NCBI RefSeq assembly: GCF_010729305.1
Contig: NZ_AP022574.1
Coordinates: forward strand, 1,984,001 to 2,048,000
Origin: Mycolicibacterium psychrotolerans
GTDB taxonomy: Bacteria > Actinomycetota > Actinomycetes > Mycobacteriales > Mycobacteriaceae
Reading direction: 5' to 3'
Length of the DNA: 64,000 bases
Shown here: piece after piece, positions 16,593 through 24,894 of the stretch
Layout of the letters: every line of letters starts with the position of its first letter
Numbering within the stretch: position 1 is the first letter of the stretch
Notes under the pieces: generated by a model
What the model was told of the DNA's origin: nothing
Seen by the model: only the letters and a program-made list of their open reading frames with translations
Database searches by the model: none
Made by a program: the position numbers and the translations under genes

Positions 16593-17441
16593 TCAGACGA
16601 GCGCGCTGACCTTGCCGGCGAGCCGTTCGACGTAGGCGGCGACGTCCTCAGGGCTGCGGTCGGGCAGCCCGAAGAGCACCTCGGTGACGCCGAGCTCGCG
16701 CCAGCGCGCCAGCTTGTCGGGGTCGGGCTTGAAGTCCAGCGCGACGATCTGCGGTGCGCCGTCGCGCCCGGCGCTCGCCCAGGTGTCCTGCAGCAGCTTG
16801 ACCGGGGCGTCGATGTCGAAGTCCCGGGGTGTGGTGATCCAGCCGTCGGCCGACTTCGCGATCCACTTGAAGTTCTTCTCGGTACCGGCGGCGCCGACGA
16901 GCACCGGGATGTGGGACTGCACGGGCTTGGGCCACGCCCATGACGGACCGAACGAGACGAACTCGCCGTCGTACTCGGCCTCTTCCTGGGTCCACAGCGC
17001 GCGCATGGCTTCCAGATACTCGCGCAGCATCGTCCGCCGGCGGCCGGGCGGCACGTTGTGGTCGGTGAGTTCGTCGGTGTTCCAACCGAATCCAACGCCC
17101 AAGGACACGCGGCCGCCGGAGAGGTGGTCCAGCGTCGCGATCGACTTGGCCAGCGTGATCGGGTCGTGTTCGACCGGCAGCGCCACCGCGGTGGAGAGCC
17201 GTACCCGCGACGTCACGGCCGCGGCGGTGCCGAGTGACACCCAGGGATCGAGGGTGCGCATGTAGCGGTCGTCGGGCAGGGACTCGTCCCCGGTGGTCGG
17301 GTGGGCGGCCTGCCGCTTGATCGGGATGTGGGTGTGTTCGGGCACGTAGAACGTGGAAAAGCCGTGCTGGTCAGCCAGCGTGGCCGCCGCGGCCGGAGTG
17401 ATTCCGCGATCGGAGGTGAACAGCACCAACCCAAAGTCCAT
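16593..17441 (-). CDS. LLM-class (F420-type) oxidoreductase, Rv0953c-like
   Basis: 282 aa luciferase-like TIM barrel. MDFGLVLFTSDRG opens the first strand; VPEHTHIP, GGRVSLGVGFGWNTDE and VGAAGTEKNFKW are typical of the F420-dependent mycobacterial group named for Rv0953c. Likely a hydride-transfer enzyme using F420H2 or FMN; substrate unknown. ATG at 17441 chosen over an 8-codon longer form (17465) because the conserved barrel strand starts at once. Divergent from the exopolysaccharide block. Confidence 0.88.
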   Translation of the reverse strand: MDFGLVLFTSDRGITPAAAATLADQHGFSTFYVPEHTHIPIKRQAAHPTTGDESLPDDRYMRTLDPWVSLGTAAAVTSRVRLSTAVALPVEHDPITLAKSIATLDHLSGGRVSLGVGFGWNTDELTDHNVPPGRRRTMLREYLEAMRALWTQEEAEYDGEFVSFGPSWAWPKPVQSHIPVLVGAAGTEKNFKWIAKSADGWITTPRDFDIDAPVKLLQDTWASAGRDGAPQIVALDFKPDPDKLARWRELGVTEVLFGLPDRSPEDVAAYVERLAGKVSALV

Positions 17442-17523
17442 ACGGAGAATTAGAACGTGTTCCAATCTGCATCCGCAAGGGGGGTGGTCTGCGTAGCCCC
17501 GGGCCGTCCTCGCTGGTAGTCAC

Positions 17524-17535
17524 GTAGCGCGCTAC
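17524..17535. promoter_or_regulatory. 12-bp perfect palindrome upstream of the exopolysaccharide block
   Basis: GTAGCGCGCTAC lies in the 132-bp gap between the divergent LLM gene and the first gene of the 17.6-24.9 kb block, 38 bp before the ATG at 17574. It could be an operator for a dimeric regulator; no regulator gene is adjacent, and 12-bp palindromes also arise by chance in GC-rich DNA. Confidence 0.3.
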
Positions 17536-17573
17536 TCACGACCCGGGGGAGTCTGCGCGGAACAGTTCACCGC

Positions 17574-18101
17574 ATGGACGGATCGACGGCGAGACGGGTG
17601 CGAATCCGGGAGTGGGTGCGCCGGTATCTGCCGTGTGAGGTCGCGGGGACCGTCGGCGAGTTCGGTGCCGCCGCGCTGGTCTACGTCGCGACGGACTCGT
17701 TGGGCGCCGCCGCGGTGGCGGCGTCGGTCGGCGCCTCCGGTGGCTACTACGCCGTGGCCTATCTGAGCGCGCTGCGTTGGAGCTACCGTGACCAGGCGCA
17801 TCGGCCGGCACTCGCCCGCCTCCTCATGGCCAATCTGCTCGCGCTGCGCAGCGTGGCGATCGAATTCGGGCCCGCCGAGGTGATCGACAGCATCGCCGTG
17901 CGCCCACTGGGCTTCTACCTCGGACCGGCCTTGTTCGGCAACGTCGCGGCCGGCTGGATCTTCGGCAAGCTCGTCTCCGACGTGGCGTTCTACACCTGTG
18001 CGGTGTTCAGCTACGAACGCTTCAAACTGCTTGTCGCCCAAAGCGTTCCCAGCATCGAGGAGGGTGATCATGAATCCGCGACGACGATCTCGGCTGCGTG
18101 A
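17574..18101 (+). CDS. Small multi-pass membrane protein, first gene of the exopolysaccharide block
   Basis: 175 aa. About four hydrophobic stretches (VGEFGAAALVYVA, GAAAVAASVGASGGYYAVAYL, LARLLMANLLALRSVAIEF, LGPALFGNVAAGWIFGKLVSDVAFYTCAVF) after a basic N-terminus. The size and helix pattern recall GtrA-like or small flippase subunits, but no signature is clear, so function is open. ATG at 17574. The next gene starts inside it at 18070, a 32-bp overlap that implies co-transcription and translational coupling with the PLP decarboxylase. Confidence 0.7.
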   Translation: MDGSTARRVRIREWVRRYLPCEVAGTVGEFGAAALVYVATDSLGAAAVAASVGASGGYYAVAYLSALRWSYRDQAHRPALARLLMANLLALRSVAIEFGPAEVIDSIAVRPLGFYLGPALFGNVAAGWIFGKLVSDVAFYTCAVFSYERFKLLVAQSVPSIEEGDHESATTISAA

Positions 18102-19227
18102 GGACCTGCGCGTCAACGCGGCACGGTGGGCGCAGCTGGCCGCGACCCACGGAACGCCGCTGCTGGTCCTCGAACCACACCTGGTGGCGCGGCGGCTACG
18201 GCAGCTGCAGACCGCGCTGACGGGGTTCGAGGTGCACTACGCGGTCAAGGCGCTGCCGCATCCGGTGGTGCTGTCGACGATCGCCATCTGCGGAGGCGGG
18301 TTCGACGTCGCGACGCGCGGAGAGGTGGACCTGCTGGGCCGCCTCGGCCTGCCGATGCACCGCAGCATCCACACCAACCCGATCAAGAAGCCGGCCGACA
18401 TCGACCACGCCCACGCCGCCGGTGTACGCACCTTCGTGGTCGAGAACGCAGCCGAGGTCCAGAAGTTCCGGGGACGGCCCTCCGACATCGAGCTGCTGGT
18501 GCGGCTGGCGTTCCGCAACCCGACGGCGAAATCGGATCTTTCATCGAAGTTCGGCGTGGTGCCCGCGGAGGCCGAGTTGCTGGTCAAGCACGTCCTGGCG
18601 GCCGGCGTTCGGTTCGCGGGTTTCAGCTTCCATGTGGGCAGCCAGAGCAGTTCGGTCGAACCGTACCGCCGCGCGCTGCAACACACGCTCGGTCTCGTCG
18701 ACCACGTCCAGGACACGCTGGGTGTGCCGGCCCGCGTCATCGACATCGGCGGCGGCTTCCCCGTCAGCTATCGCGAGGACGAGCCCCCGATCGGAGCGGT
18801 CGGGGCGATCGTGGATGAGGTGCTGGGACCGCGCCGAGAGGAGTTCACCCTGCTGTGTGAGCCCGGCCGCTTCCTGGTCGCGGACTGCATGACGTTGCTG
18901 TCGAGCGTCGTGGGCACCGCGGAGCGCGACGGGCAGGTGTGGCACTACCTCGATGACGGGCTGTACGGCAGCTACTCGAACGTCATGACCGAGGACGTCC
19001 ACCCGCCGATCCTCGCGCTCGAGGAACTGCGCCGCACCGACGCGGCACTGGACGCGGTGACACTGGCCGGTCCCACCTGCGACAGTGCCGATGTCATCGC
19101 ACGGAACTACCCGATGCCTGCGCTGGGCATCGGCGATCTCGTCGTCAGCCCGATGATGGGCGCCTACACCACGGTGACGGCGTCCCGGTTCAACGGCATC
19201 GAGCCCACGCCGATCGTGATGGGGTGA
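18070..19227 (+). CDS. Type III PLP-dependent decarboxylase, ornithine/diaminopimelate type
   Basis: 385 aa alanine-racemase-fold decarboxylase. PLP lysine K60 in YAVKALPHP, H188 in FHVGSQ, the phosphate loop GGGFP (227-231), E264-PGR, and the catalytic C337-D338 in GPTCDSAD. The GPTCDSxD block is closer to ornithine decarboxylases than to LysA. The expected reaction is amino-acid decarboxylation to a polyamine or a related amine. ATG at 18070 has GAGGAGGG just upstream; longer in-frame starts at 17998 would run deeper into the preceding gene. Its setting before glycosyltransferase genes is unusual and may mean an amine is made for polymer decoration or charge balance. Confidence 0.87.
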   Translation: MNPRRRSRLREDLRVNAARWAQLAATHGTPLLVLEPHLVARRLRQLQTALTGFEVHYAVKALPHPVVLSTIAICGGGFDVATRGEVDLLGRLGLPMHRSIHTNPIKKPADIDHAHAAGVRTFVVENAAEVQKFRGRPSDIELLVRLAFRNPTAKSDLSSKFGVVPAEAELLVKHVLAAGVRFAGFSFHVGSQSSSVEPYRRALQHTLGLVDHVQDTLGVPARVIDIGGGFPVSYREDEPPIGAVGAIVDEVLGPRREEFTLLCEPGRFLVADCMTLLSSVVGTAERDGQVWHYLDDGLYGSYSNVMTEDVHPPILALEELRRTDAALDAVTLAGPTCDSADVIARNYPMPALGIGDLVVSPMMGAYTTVTASRFNGIEPTPIVMG

Positions 19228-19427
19228 CATCGGTCTCATTCGGGCAAATCAGCAAATTCTCGTAACGGCTGCCTGCCGGGCGACGACAGACCACGCAAGA
19301 GCGATTTCGTCGTGAACGAAAGCCGCCGGTTCAGAGGTGTCGCCGTGCCGGGGCTATCCGCTGTGACATCAGACCGAATGAATGACGTGGTCGTTGATGT
19401 CGCCACACACATTGAGGCTTTCAATTC

Positions 19428-20996
19428 ATGCCCCGCATCACTCGCGGTGGCGTTGCGCTGGGCGTTGCCCTGGTGTTCTTCGCCGCCTTGCTCGTTTTCG
19501 GTGGTCGTCTGCTCGGTGGTGAGAGCCATTCCGGCGCACCGCCGTCGGTGCCGTCGGCGGACACCGCCGACGTGGCCGCCGCGCCCCAGGCCCCTGCAAC
19601 GGACACCGCGGCCGTCGGCTCCTCCGGCGGCGAGCTGCCCCAGGCCCAGGGGGTACAGGCGGCGTCGGCGCTCGAGGCGCCGACCGCTCCGCCACCGGCT
19701 CCCCGCGCCGAATCGCCGGGATGGCCGCAGATCGTCCTCTACGCCTTGCTGAGCGTGATCTCGGTGCTGCTGTTCGTCGTCGCCGCCACCACGCTGTGGT
19801 GGATGTTGCACGCGTGGCGCAGCCCCGAAGCCTTGGCCGCCACCGGCTTCCGACGCCGCTCCGCGGGCCGGCCACGGTCTTTCTCGCTGCTGCTGCCCGC
19901 CCGCCACGAGCAGGACGTCCTCGGGGACACCATCGACGCCCTCGCTCGGCTCGATCACCCGCTCTACGAGGTGATCGTCATCATTGGACACGACGATCCG
20001 GAGACCGAGCAGGTCGCGCGTGCCGCGGCGGCGCGCCATCCCCGGACGGTGCGTGTCGTCATCGACGACAACATCCCGAAGAACAAGCCGAAAGCGCTCA
20101 ACACCGCGCTGCCCGCCTGCCAGGGACAGTACGTCGGTGTGTTCGACGCCGAGGACGAGGTGCACCCGGGTCTGTTGCGGCTCGTCGAGGCGCGATTCGA
20201 GGAATCCGGCGCCGACGTCGTGCAGGCCGGGGTGCAGTTGATGAACGTCAGATCCAGTTGGTGGTCGTTGCGAAACTGCCTGGAGTACTACTTCTGGTTC
20301 CGGTCCCGGCTGCACTTCCACGCCGATCAGCGCTTCATTCCCCTCGGCGGCAACACGGTCTTCGCCCGCACCTCGCTGCTGCGCTCGGTCGGTGGGTGGG
20401 ATCGCGACTGTCTCGCCGAGGACTGCGAGATCGGGGTGCGGCTGTCGACGCGCGGCGCGCGCGTCGCGGTCGCCTACGACCCCGAAGTGGTGACGCGCGA
20501 AGAGACGCCGGGCACCGTCCGCGCGCTCGTCAAACAACGCACCCGGTGGGACCAGGGCTTCATGCAGGTGTACCGAAAAGGGGAGTGGCGCAAGCTGCCC
20601 ACCCGGCGGCAGCGACTGCTGGCCCGCTACACGCTCGCGATGCCGTTCCTGCAGGCCGCCACCGGCGCGCTGGTGCCGGTCGCGATCGTGTGCATGTTCA
20701 TCCTGAAGGTGCCCGTGCCGGTGACGCTCCTGACGTTCCTGCCGCTGGCTCCCACGCTGGTCACCGTCGCGGTCGAGGCGGCCGCGCTGGGCGAATTCGG
20801 CGACGAGTTCGGGATCCGGATCACCTGGTGGGACCACCTGCGTCTGGTGCTCGGCGCGTTCCCCTACCAAATGCTGCTGGCCGCTGCGGCCGTGCGTTCG
20901 GTGTGGCGTGAGAGCCGTGGCGAGGGCGGCTGGGAGAAGACAGAGCACGCGAACGCGCACCGAACGATCGATTCGCGGAAGGAGGCGGCGGCGTGA
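19428..20996 (+). CDS. Processive family 2 glycosyltransferase (cellulose-synthase-like)
   Basis: 522 aa. TM helix 8-25, a 70-residue Ala/Pro-rich segment probably outside the membrane (30-98), TM helix about 101-124, then a cytoplasmic GT2 domain (150-380) and about three C-terminal helices (400-490). The processive signature is complete: D188-D189 (GHDDPETEQ), D240-x-x-D243 (FDAEDE), E331-D332 (AEDCE) and Q370-x-x-R373-W374. Such enzymes polymerise and extrude beta-linked glycans from UDP-sugars. No PilZ domain, so c-di-GMP control through this protein is not expected. The 200-bp gap before it probably holds a promoter. Next gene overlaps by 4 bases (GTGA). Confidence 0.88.
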   Translation: MPRITRGGVALGVALVFFAALLVFGGRLLGGESHSGAPPSVPSADTADVAAAPQAPATDTAAVGSSGGELPQAQGVQAASALEAPTAPPPAPRAESPGWPQIVLYALLSVISVLLFVVAATTLWWMLHAWRSPEALAATGFRRRSAGRPRSFSLLLPARHEQDVLGDTIDALARLDHPLYEVIVIIGHDDPETEQVARAAAARHPRTVRVVIDDNIPKNKPKALNTALPACQGQYVGVFDAEDEVHPGLLRLVEARFEESGADVVQAGVQLMNVRSSWWSLRNCLEYYFWFRSRLHFHADQRFIPLGGNTVFARTSLLRSVGGWDRDCLAEDCEIGVRLSTRGARVAVAYDPEVVTREETPGTVRALVKQRTRWDQGFMQVYRKGEWRKLPTRRQRLLARYTLAMPFLQAATGALVPVAIVCMFILKVPVPVTLLTFLPLAPTLVTVAVEAAALGEFGDEFGIRITWWDHLRLVLGAFPYQMLLAAAAVRSVWRESRGEGGWEKTEHANAHRTIDSRKEAAA

Positions 20997-23668
20997 CCAG
21001 ACTCGCCCGCACCAATCCGTCCGTCCCCGTCGTCTCGGCGCTGCTGGCGCTGACAGCCGTCCTGCGGCTGATCAACATCGCCGGATCTCCCATCCGGCTC
21101 GACGACGAAGGCACCTACGTCGCACAGGCTTTCGCGGTCTCGCAGTGGGGTGAGCTCGCGCACTACACGTACTGGTACGACCATCCGCCCGGCGGCTGGC
21201 TGCAACTCGCTGCGTGGATGACGCTGACCGGTCCGGGATTCGGGCCCAACGCCGTCACGGCCGGCCGCTACCTGATGGTGCTCGCCGCAGTGATCAGCGC
21301 GGGACTGCTGTGGCTGCTGGCCCGCCGGGTGGGCCTGCCCCGATGGGCTGCCGCGACGGCCGTCGCCGTGCTCGCGGTGTCACCGCTGGCGATCTCGCTG
21401 GGCCGGTCGGTCTACCTCGACAACCTCGCGATCGCATGGGTGCTGGGCGCGCTCGTGCTGATCTGCTCGCCGCGGCACCGCCTGTCGGCGATGTTCGGTG
21501 CCGCACTGTGCTTCGGAGTCGCGGTGCTGACCAAGGAGACGATGCTGCTGTTCGTGCCGGTGGTCGCCTGGCTGGTGTGGCTGAAGACGTCTCCGGCCAC
21601 CCGCCGCTACGCTTTGGCCGTCTTCGGTGCCGTGTGCGCGCTCGTGGTGGGCACTTACGTGTTGATGGCACTCGTCCGCGGGGAGCTGGTCCCGGGTCCC
21701 GGGCACGTCAGCCTGTGGGAGGGCGTGAAATTCCAGCTGTGGCAACGTGAGTCGAGCGGATCGCTGACCGATCCGCAATCTCTCAAGCGGCACACCATCG
21801 ACGAGTGGCTGCGCCTCGATCCGGTCCTGCCGCTGCTCGCCGCGCCGGTGGCGGTCGGCGGACTGCTCGTCGAACGGCTGCGACCGTATGCCGTCGGACT
21901 GTTGATCCTGGTGCTCGCCGTCGTGCGGCCGGGGTACCTGCCGGTGCCGTTCGTGATCTCGGCCATCCCGCTGATCGCGCTGCTGACAGCGGGACTCGGG
22001 GCGGCGGTCGTCGACCAGGTGCGGCGGATGTCGCGCCAACCGTCGGCACGCGCCCATCGGCTCCGCACGACCGCCACCCTGGTCGTCGCCTTCCTCGGCG
22101 CCCTCACCGCCACCCTGTGGGTCGCCGGCTACCGCGACACCCTGGGCACGGATGAGGATGCGTCGATGCGTCAGGCGCAGCAGTGGATCTCGGACAATGT
22201 CACCTCGCGCGACCGGCTCATCGTCGACGACGCGATGTGGGTGGATCTGGTTCGGGACGGCAGGGATCGGCGCAACGTGGTCTGGTCCTACAAGGTCGAC
22301 ACCGATGAGCAGGTGCAGGAATGGGCCCCGAGAGGCTGGGCCGACTACGAATGGGTGGTGTCGACGCCGTCGATGCGCGCCAACATGCCCGACAGCGGTG
22401 TGCTCAAGGATGCGATGTCGCACGCGCGCCCCGCCGCGACGTTCGGGGAACGCGGCAACCGGGTCGACGTCCTGCGGGTCAGCGGCGACGCGTCGTCGTC
22501 GACCACGGCCGCGACTCCGGCGTTCGGGGTTCAGGTCGCGGCCCGGATGGACGGCGCGTCGGACCCCGATGCGCTGGCGACCCTGCAGTCCGGCACCGTC
22601 GATCAACGGGTCGTCGCCACCCTGGCAGTGCTGGCGGCGACGCAGCCCGTTGCGCTGCAGAGCATTTCGTCGGTGGCTGCAGAGGATGTCGCGGGCGCGC
22701 CGCGCCGCGAGTTCCGGTTGACCGGGCCGTCCGAGCGCCTGCAGGCGTTCGCGACGTTCCTGCACCGCCAGAAGAGTCCGTTCGGCGCCGAGTCGATCGC
22801 GCTGACGGATACCGACCTCACCGTCCGCTTCCCGCCGGGCCCGTCGGACGTCGGCCTGCGGGGAGAGCCGCCGCAGGCCGCGAACGGCACTGCGGCCGTG
22901 CGCATCTCGGATGTACGCCGGGACGTGCCCGCGGACCGGCTGGAGTTCGTCCGCCTCGACGGCGGCCCTGGCGCCTCGTTGCCGCTGACGGCGACGGAAC
23001 CCTCCGACTATCGGCAGATGCCGGCCGGGACGTACGTGATGACCACTGTCGCACAGCGCAGCGGGGTCCCGGTCATGCGCCAGGCGTTCACCGTGGAACC
23101 GGGCGGAACCTACACGTTGGCGATGTTCTCGGCCGGCGAAGAGGGCGAGGTGGCAGCACAACTCGTGCCGGACACCGCGCCAGGCCAACCCCCGCCGGGC
23201 CAGGTCGTGCGCCTGCTGCAGGCCTCAGGGGCTTCGGGTCCGGTCAAGCTCGCGCTCAACGCCGCCGGCGGCGAGCCGACCGTGCTGGCCGACAACGCGT
23301 CCTACGGCTTGATCACCGGCTACGGTCCGCAACCCGCGGGAAGCTACGACGCGGTGATCACCGCCGATGGCCGCGAGTGGCATCAACCCGTCGACGTGCC
23401 TGCCGACGCGCCCACCACGCTGGTGCTCGCCGACGGCAGGGACGGTCCCACGCTGTATCAGACCCGCGACGTCGCCGCTGCCGCGCCGCCGTTGGACCCG
23501 CCCGCCCTCGCGCTGCCCCCGGGGGAGCCCGAGCCCGACAAACTGTCGGCGAAACCGGTGACCGATGACGACCCGCGCCAGCAGGTGATCCCGATCGCGC
23601 TGTGCGCGTGGTTCGTCGCGGGCGCCGCCGTCGCGCTCACGCGCTATCAGAGGAGGCAAGGACGATGA
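20993..23668 (+). CDS. GT-C glycosyltransferase (ArnT/PMT-like) with large extracytoplasmic tail
   Basis: 891 aa. Residues 1-380 are a multi-pass GT-C domain with the acidic first-loop motif R-L-D37-D38-E39-G and WYDHPPGGW, as in ArnT/GT39/GT83 enzymes that move sugars from polyprenyl-phosphate donors on the outer face. About 480 soluble residues follow, including two repeats that resemble DUF4397-type beta domains (about 635-717 and 738-820, each with a Y..MPAGTY / YGPQPAGSYD turn), a Pro-rich linker, and a final TM helix (about 864-885). GTG at 20993 overlaps the GT2 stop; ATGA overlap joins it to the GH8 gene. Likely modifies the polymer or a lipid-linked precursor; the sugar is unknown. 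Confidence 0.85.
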   Translation: MTRLARTNPSVPVVSALLALTAVLRLINIAGSPIRLDDEGTYVAQAFAVSQWGELAHYTYWYDHPPGGWLQLAAWMTLTGPGFGPNAVTAGRYLMVLAAVISAGLLWLLARRVGLPRWAAATAVAVLAVSPLAISLGRSVYLDNLAIAWVLGALVLICSPRHRLSAMFGAALCFGVAVLTKETMLLFVPVVAWLVWLKTSPATRRYALAVFGAVCALVVGTYVLMALVRGELVPGPGHVSLWEGVKFQLWQRESSGSLTDPQSLKRHTIDEWLRLDPVLPLLAAPVAVGGLLVERLRPYAVGLLILVLAVVRPGYLPVPFVISAIPLIALLTAGLGAAVVDQVRRMSRQPSARAHRLRTTATLVVAFLGALTATLWVAGYRDTLGTDEDASMRQAQQWISDNVTSRDRLIVDDAMWVDLVRDGRDRRNVVWSYKVDTDEQVQEWAPRGWADYEWVVSTPSMRANMPDSGVLKDAMSHARPAATFGERGNRVDVLRVSGDASSSTTAATPAFGVQVAARMDGASDPDALATLQSGTVDQRVVATLAVLAATQPVALQSISSVAAEDVAGAPRREFRLTGPSERLQAFATFLHRQKSPFGAESIALTDTDLTVRFPPGPSDVGLRGEPPQAANGTAAVRISDVRRDVPADRLEFVRLDGGPGASLPLTATEPSDYRQMPAGTYVMTTVAQRSGVPVMRQAFTVEPGGTYTLAMFSAGEEGEVAAQLVPDTAPGQPPPGQVVRLLQASGASGPVKLALNAAGGEPTVLADNASYGLITGYGPQPAGSYDAVITADGREWHQPVDVPADAPTTLVLADGRDGPTLYQTRDVAAAAPPLDPPALALPPGEPEPDKLSAKPVTDDDPRQQVIPIALCAWFVAGAAVALTRYQRRQGR

Positions 23669-24855
23669 CGAATCGACTGCGCACCATGGCCGTTCAGGCG
23701 GTGGCCGTGATCGCCGTCGCCGGTGCCGGTTGGGGTGTGGCGCACGCCGCCGACCCTCGCGTCTCCGCCGACGACATCGCAGGCATGCGCGAACACGCCG
23801 CACGGGAGGCCGGTGACCGCTTCCTCGACGAGTACGTGGACGCCGACGGCCGCGTGGTGCGGCGAGACGAAGGCGGCGACACGGTCAGCGAGGGCCAGGC
23901 CTACGGCATGCTGATCAGCGCCGCCCTCGGCGACCAGGACCGGTTCCGGCTGATCTGGAACTGGACCGAAACCCACCTGCGCCGCCCCGACGGACTGCTG
24001 TCGTGGCGCTGGGCCGACGGCCAGGTGCGCGACGCCAACAGCGCCGCGGATGCGGACCTCGACGCGGCGCGCTCGCTGGTGCTGGCCGGCGAACGCTTCG
24101 GCGCCACGGATCTCGCCGGCGACGGACGGGAGCTCGGGAAGGCGATCCTCGCGGCGGAAACCGTGCCCGTCGGCGCGACCGTGCCGCCGCCGGCCGACGT
24201 GGCGCCCGCCGGGCACTGGGTGGCCGGCGCGGGACTGACGACCGTCGCGGGGAACTGGGCGAGCGCGCCGCCGCACGCCGTCGACCCCGGATACTTCAGC
24301 CCGCGGGCCGAACGGGCCCTGTTGCACGCTTCGGCCGATCCACGCTGGGCGGAGGTCAGCCGCACCCAGCGGGTGTTGAGCTGGCAACTGGTCGGGCCGG
24401 GGACCCTGCCGCCGGACTGGGCGACCGTCGATGCCTCCGGCCACGCGGTGCCAACCGGTTCACCGGCAGGCGGGGGCGTGCAGTTCGGGCTCGACGCCGC
24501 ACGGCTGCCGATCCGCTTCGCCGAATCGTGCGACCCCGAGGACCGCGCGCTGGCGGCGTCCCTGCGGCCCCTGCTGTCCGGCGGGCAGGACCTCCCTGCG
24601 GTGCGCAACCTGGACGGGTCCGCGGCGGCTCAGTGGCAGCACCCGGTGACCCTCGTTGCCGGCGCCGCCACCGATCACGCCGCCGGAGACGAGGACGCGG
24701 CTTCCGCTCGTCTGGACCGGGCGGCCGCTCTTCAACAGCGGTACCCGACCTATTTCGGGGCGGCGTGGGTTGCGCTCGGGCGCCTCATGCTCGACACCAC
24801 CCTGCTGGGCGACTGCCCGGACGGTGGCTCGCGTTTCCTTCACCGCGATCCATAA
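23665..24855 (+). CDS. Secreted glycoside hydrolase family 8 (endoglucanase/BcsZ-like)
   Basis: 396 aa. Signal peptide 1-28 (cleavage after AHA). GH8 catalytic blocks: E76 in SEGQAYGML (proton donor) and D129/D131 in NSAADADLD (base and substrate-binding). WRWADGQ upstream fits the aromatic subsites. GH8 enzymes, including BcsZ in cellulose operons, cut beta-1,4-glucan or similar chains during secretion. ATG at 23665 has AGGAGG 8 nt upstream and overlaps the previous stop (ATGA). The GT2 + GT-C + GH8 coupling is the main ground for calling this an exopolysaccharide operon. Confidence 0.88.
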   Translation: MTNRLRTMAVQAVAVIAVAGAGWGVAHAADPRVSADDIAGMREHAAREAGDRFLDEYVDADGRVVRRDEGGDTVSEGQAYGMLISAALGDQDRFRLIWNWTETHLRRPDGLLSWRWADGQVRDANSAADADLDAARSLVLAGERFGATDLAGDGRELGKAILAAETVPVGATVPPPADVAPAGHWVAGAGLTTVAGNWASAPPHAVDPGYFSPRAERALLHASADPRWAEVSRTQRVLSWQLVGPGTLPPDWATVDASGHAVPTGSPAGGGVQFGLDAARLPIRFAESCDPEDRALAASLRPLLSGGQDLPAVRNLDGSAAAQWQHPVTLVAGAATDHAAGDEDAASARLDRAAALQQRYPTYFGAAWVALGRLMLDTTLLGDCPDGGSRFLHRDP

Positions 24856-24894
24856 CGATGACCGGGGAGCGGCCGCCCGCTTCGATGGCCAAGC

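Noticed and set aside
19228..19427. A c-di-GMP riboswitch or other structured leader before the GT2 gene
   Set aside because: The 200-bp gap was inspected for a GEMM-like fold; none was recognised, and the synthase has no PilZ domain. Only an ordinary promoter is presumed.
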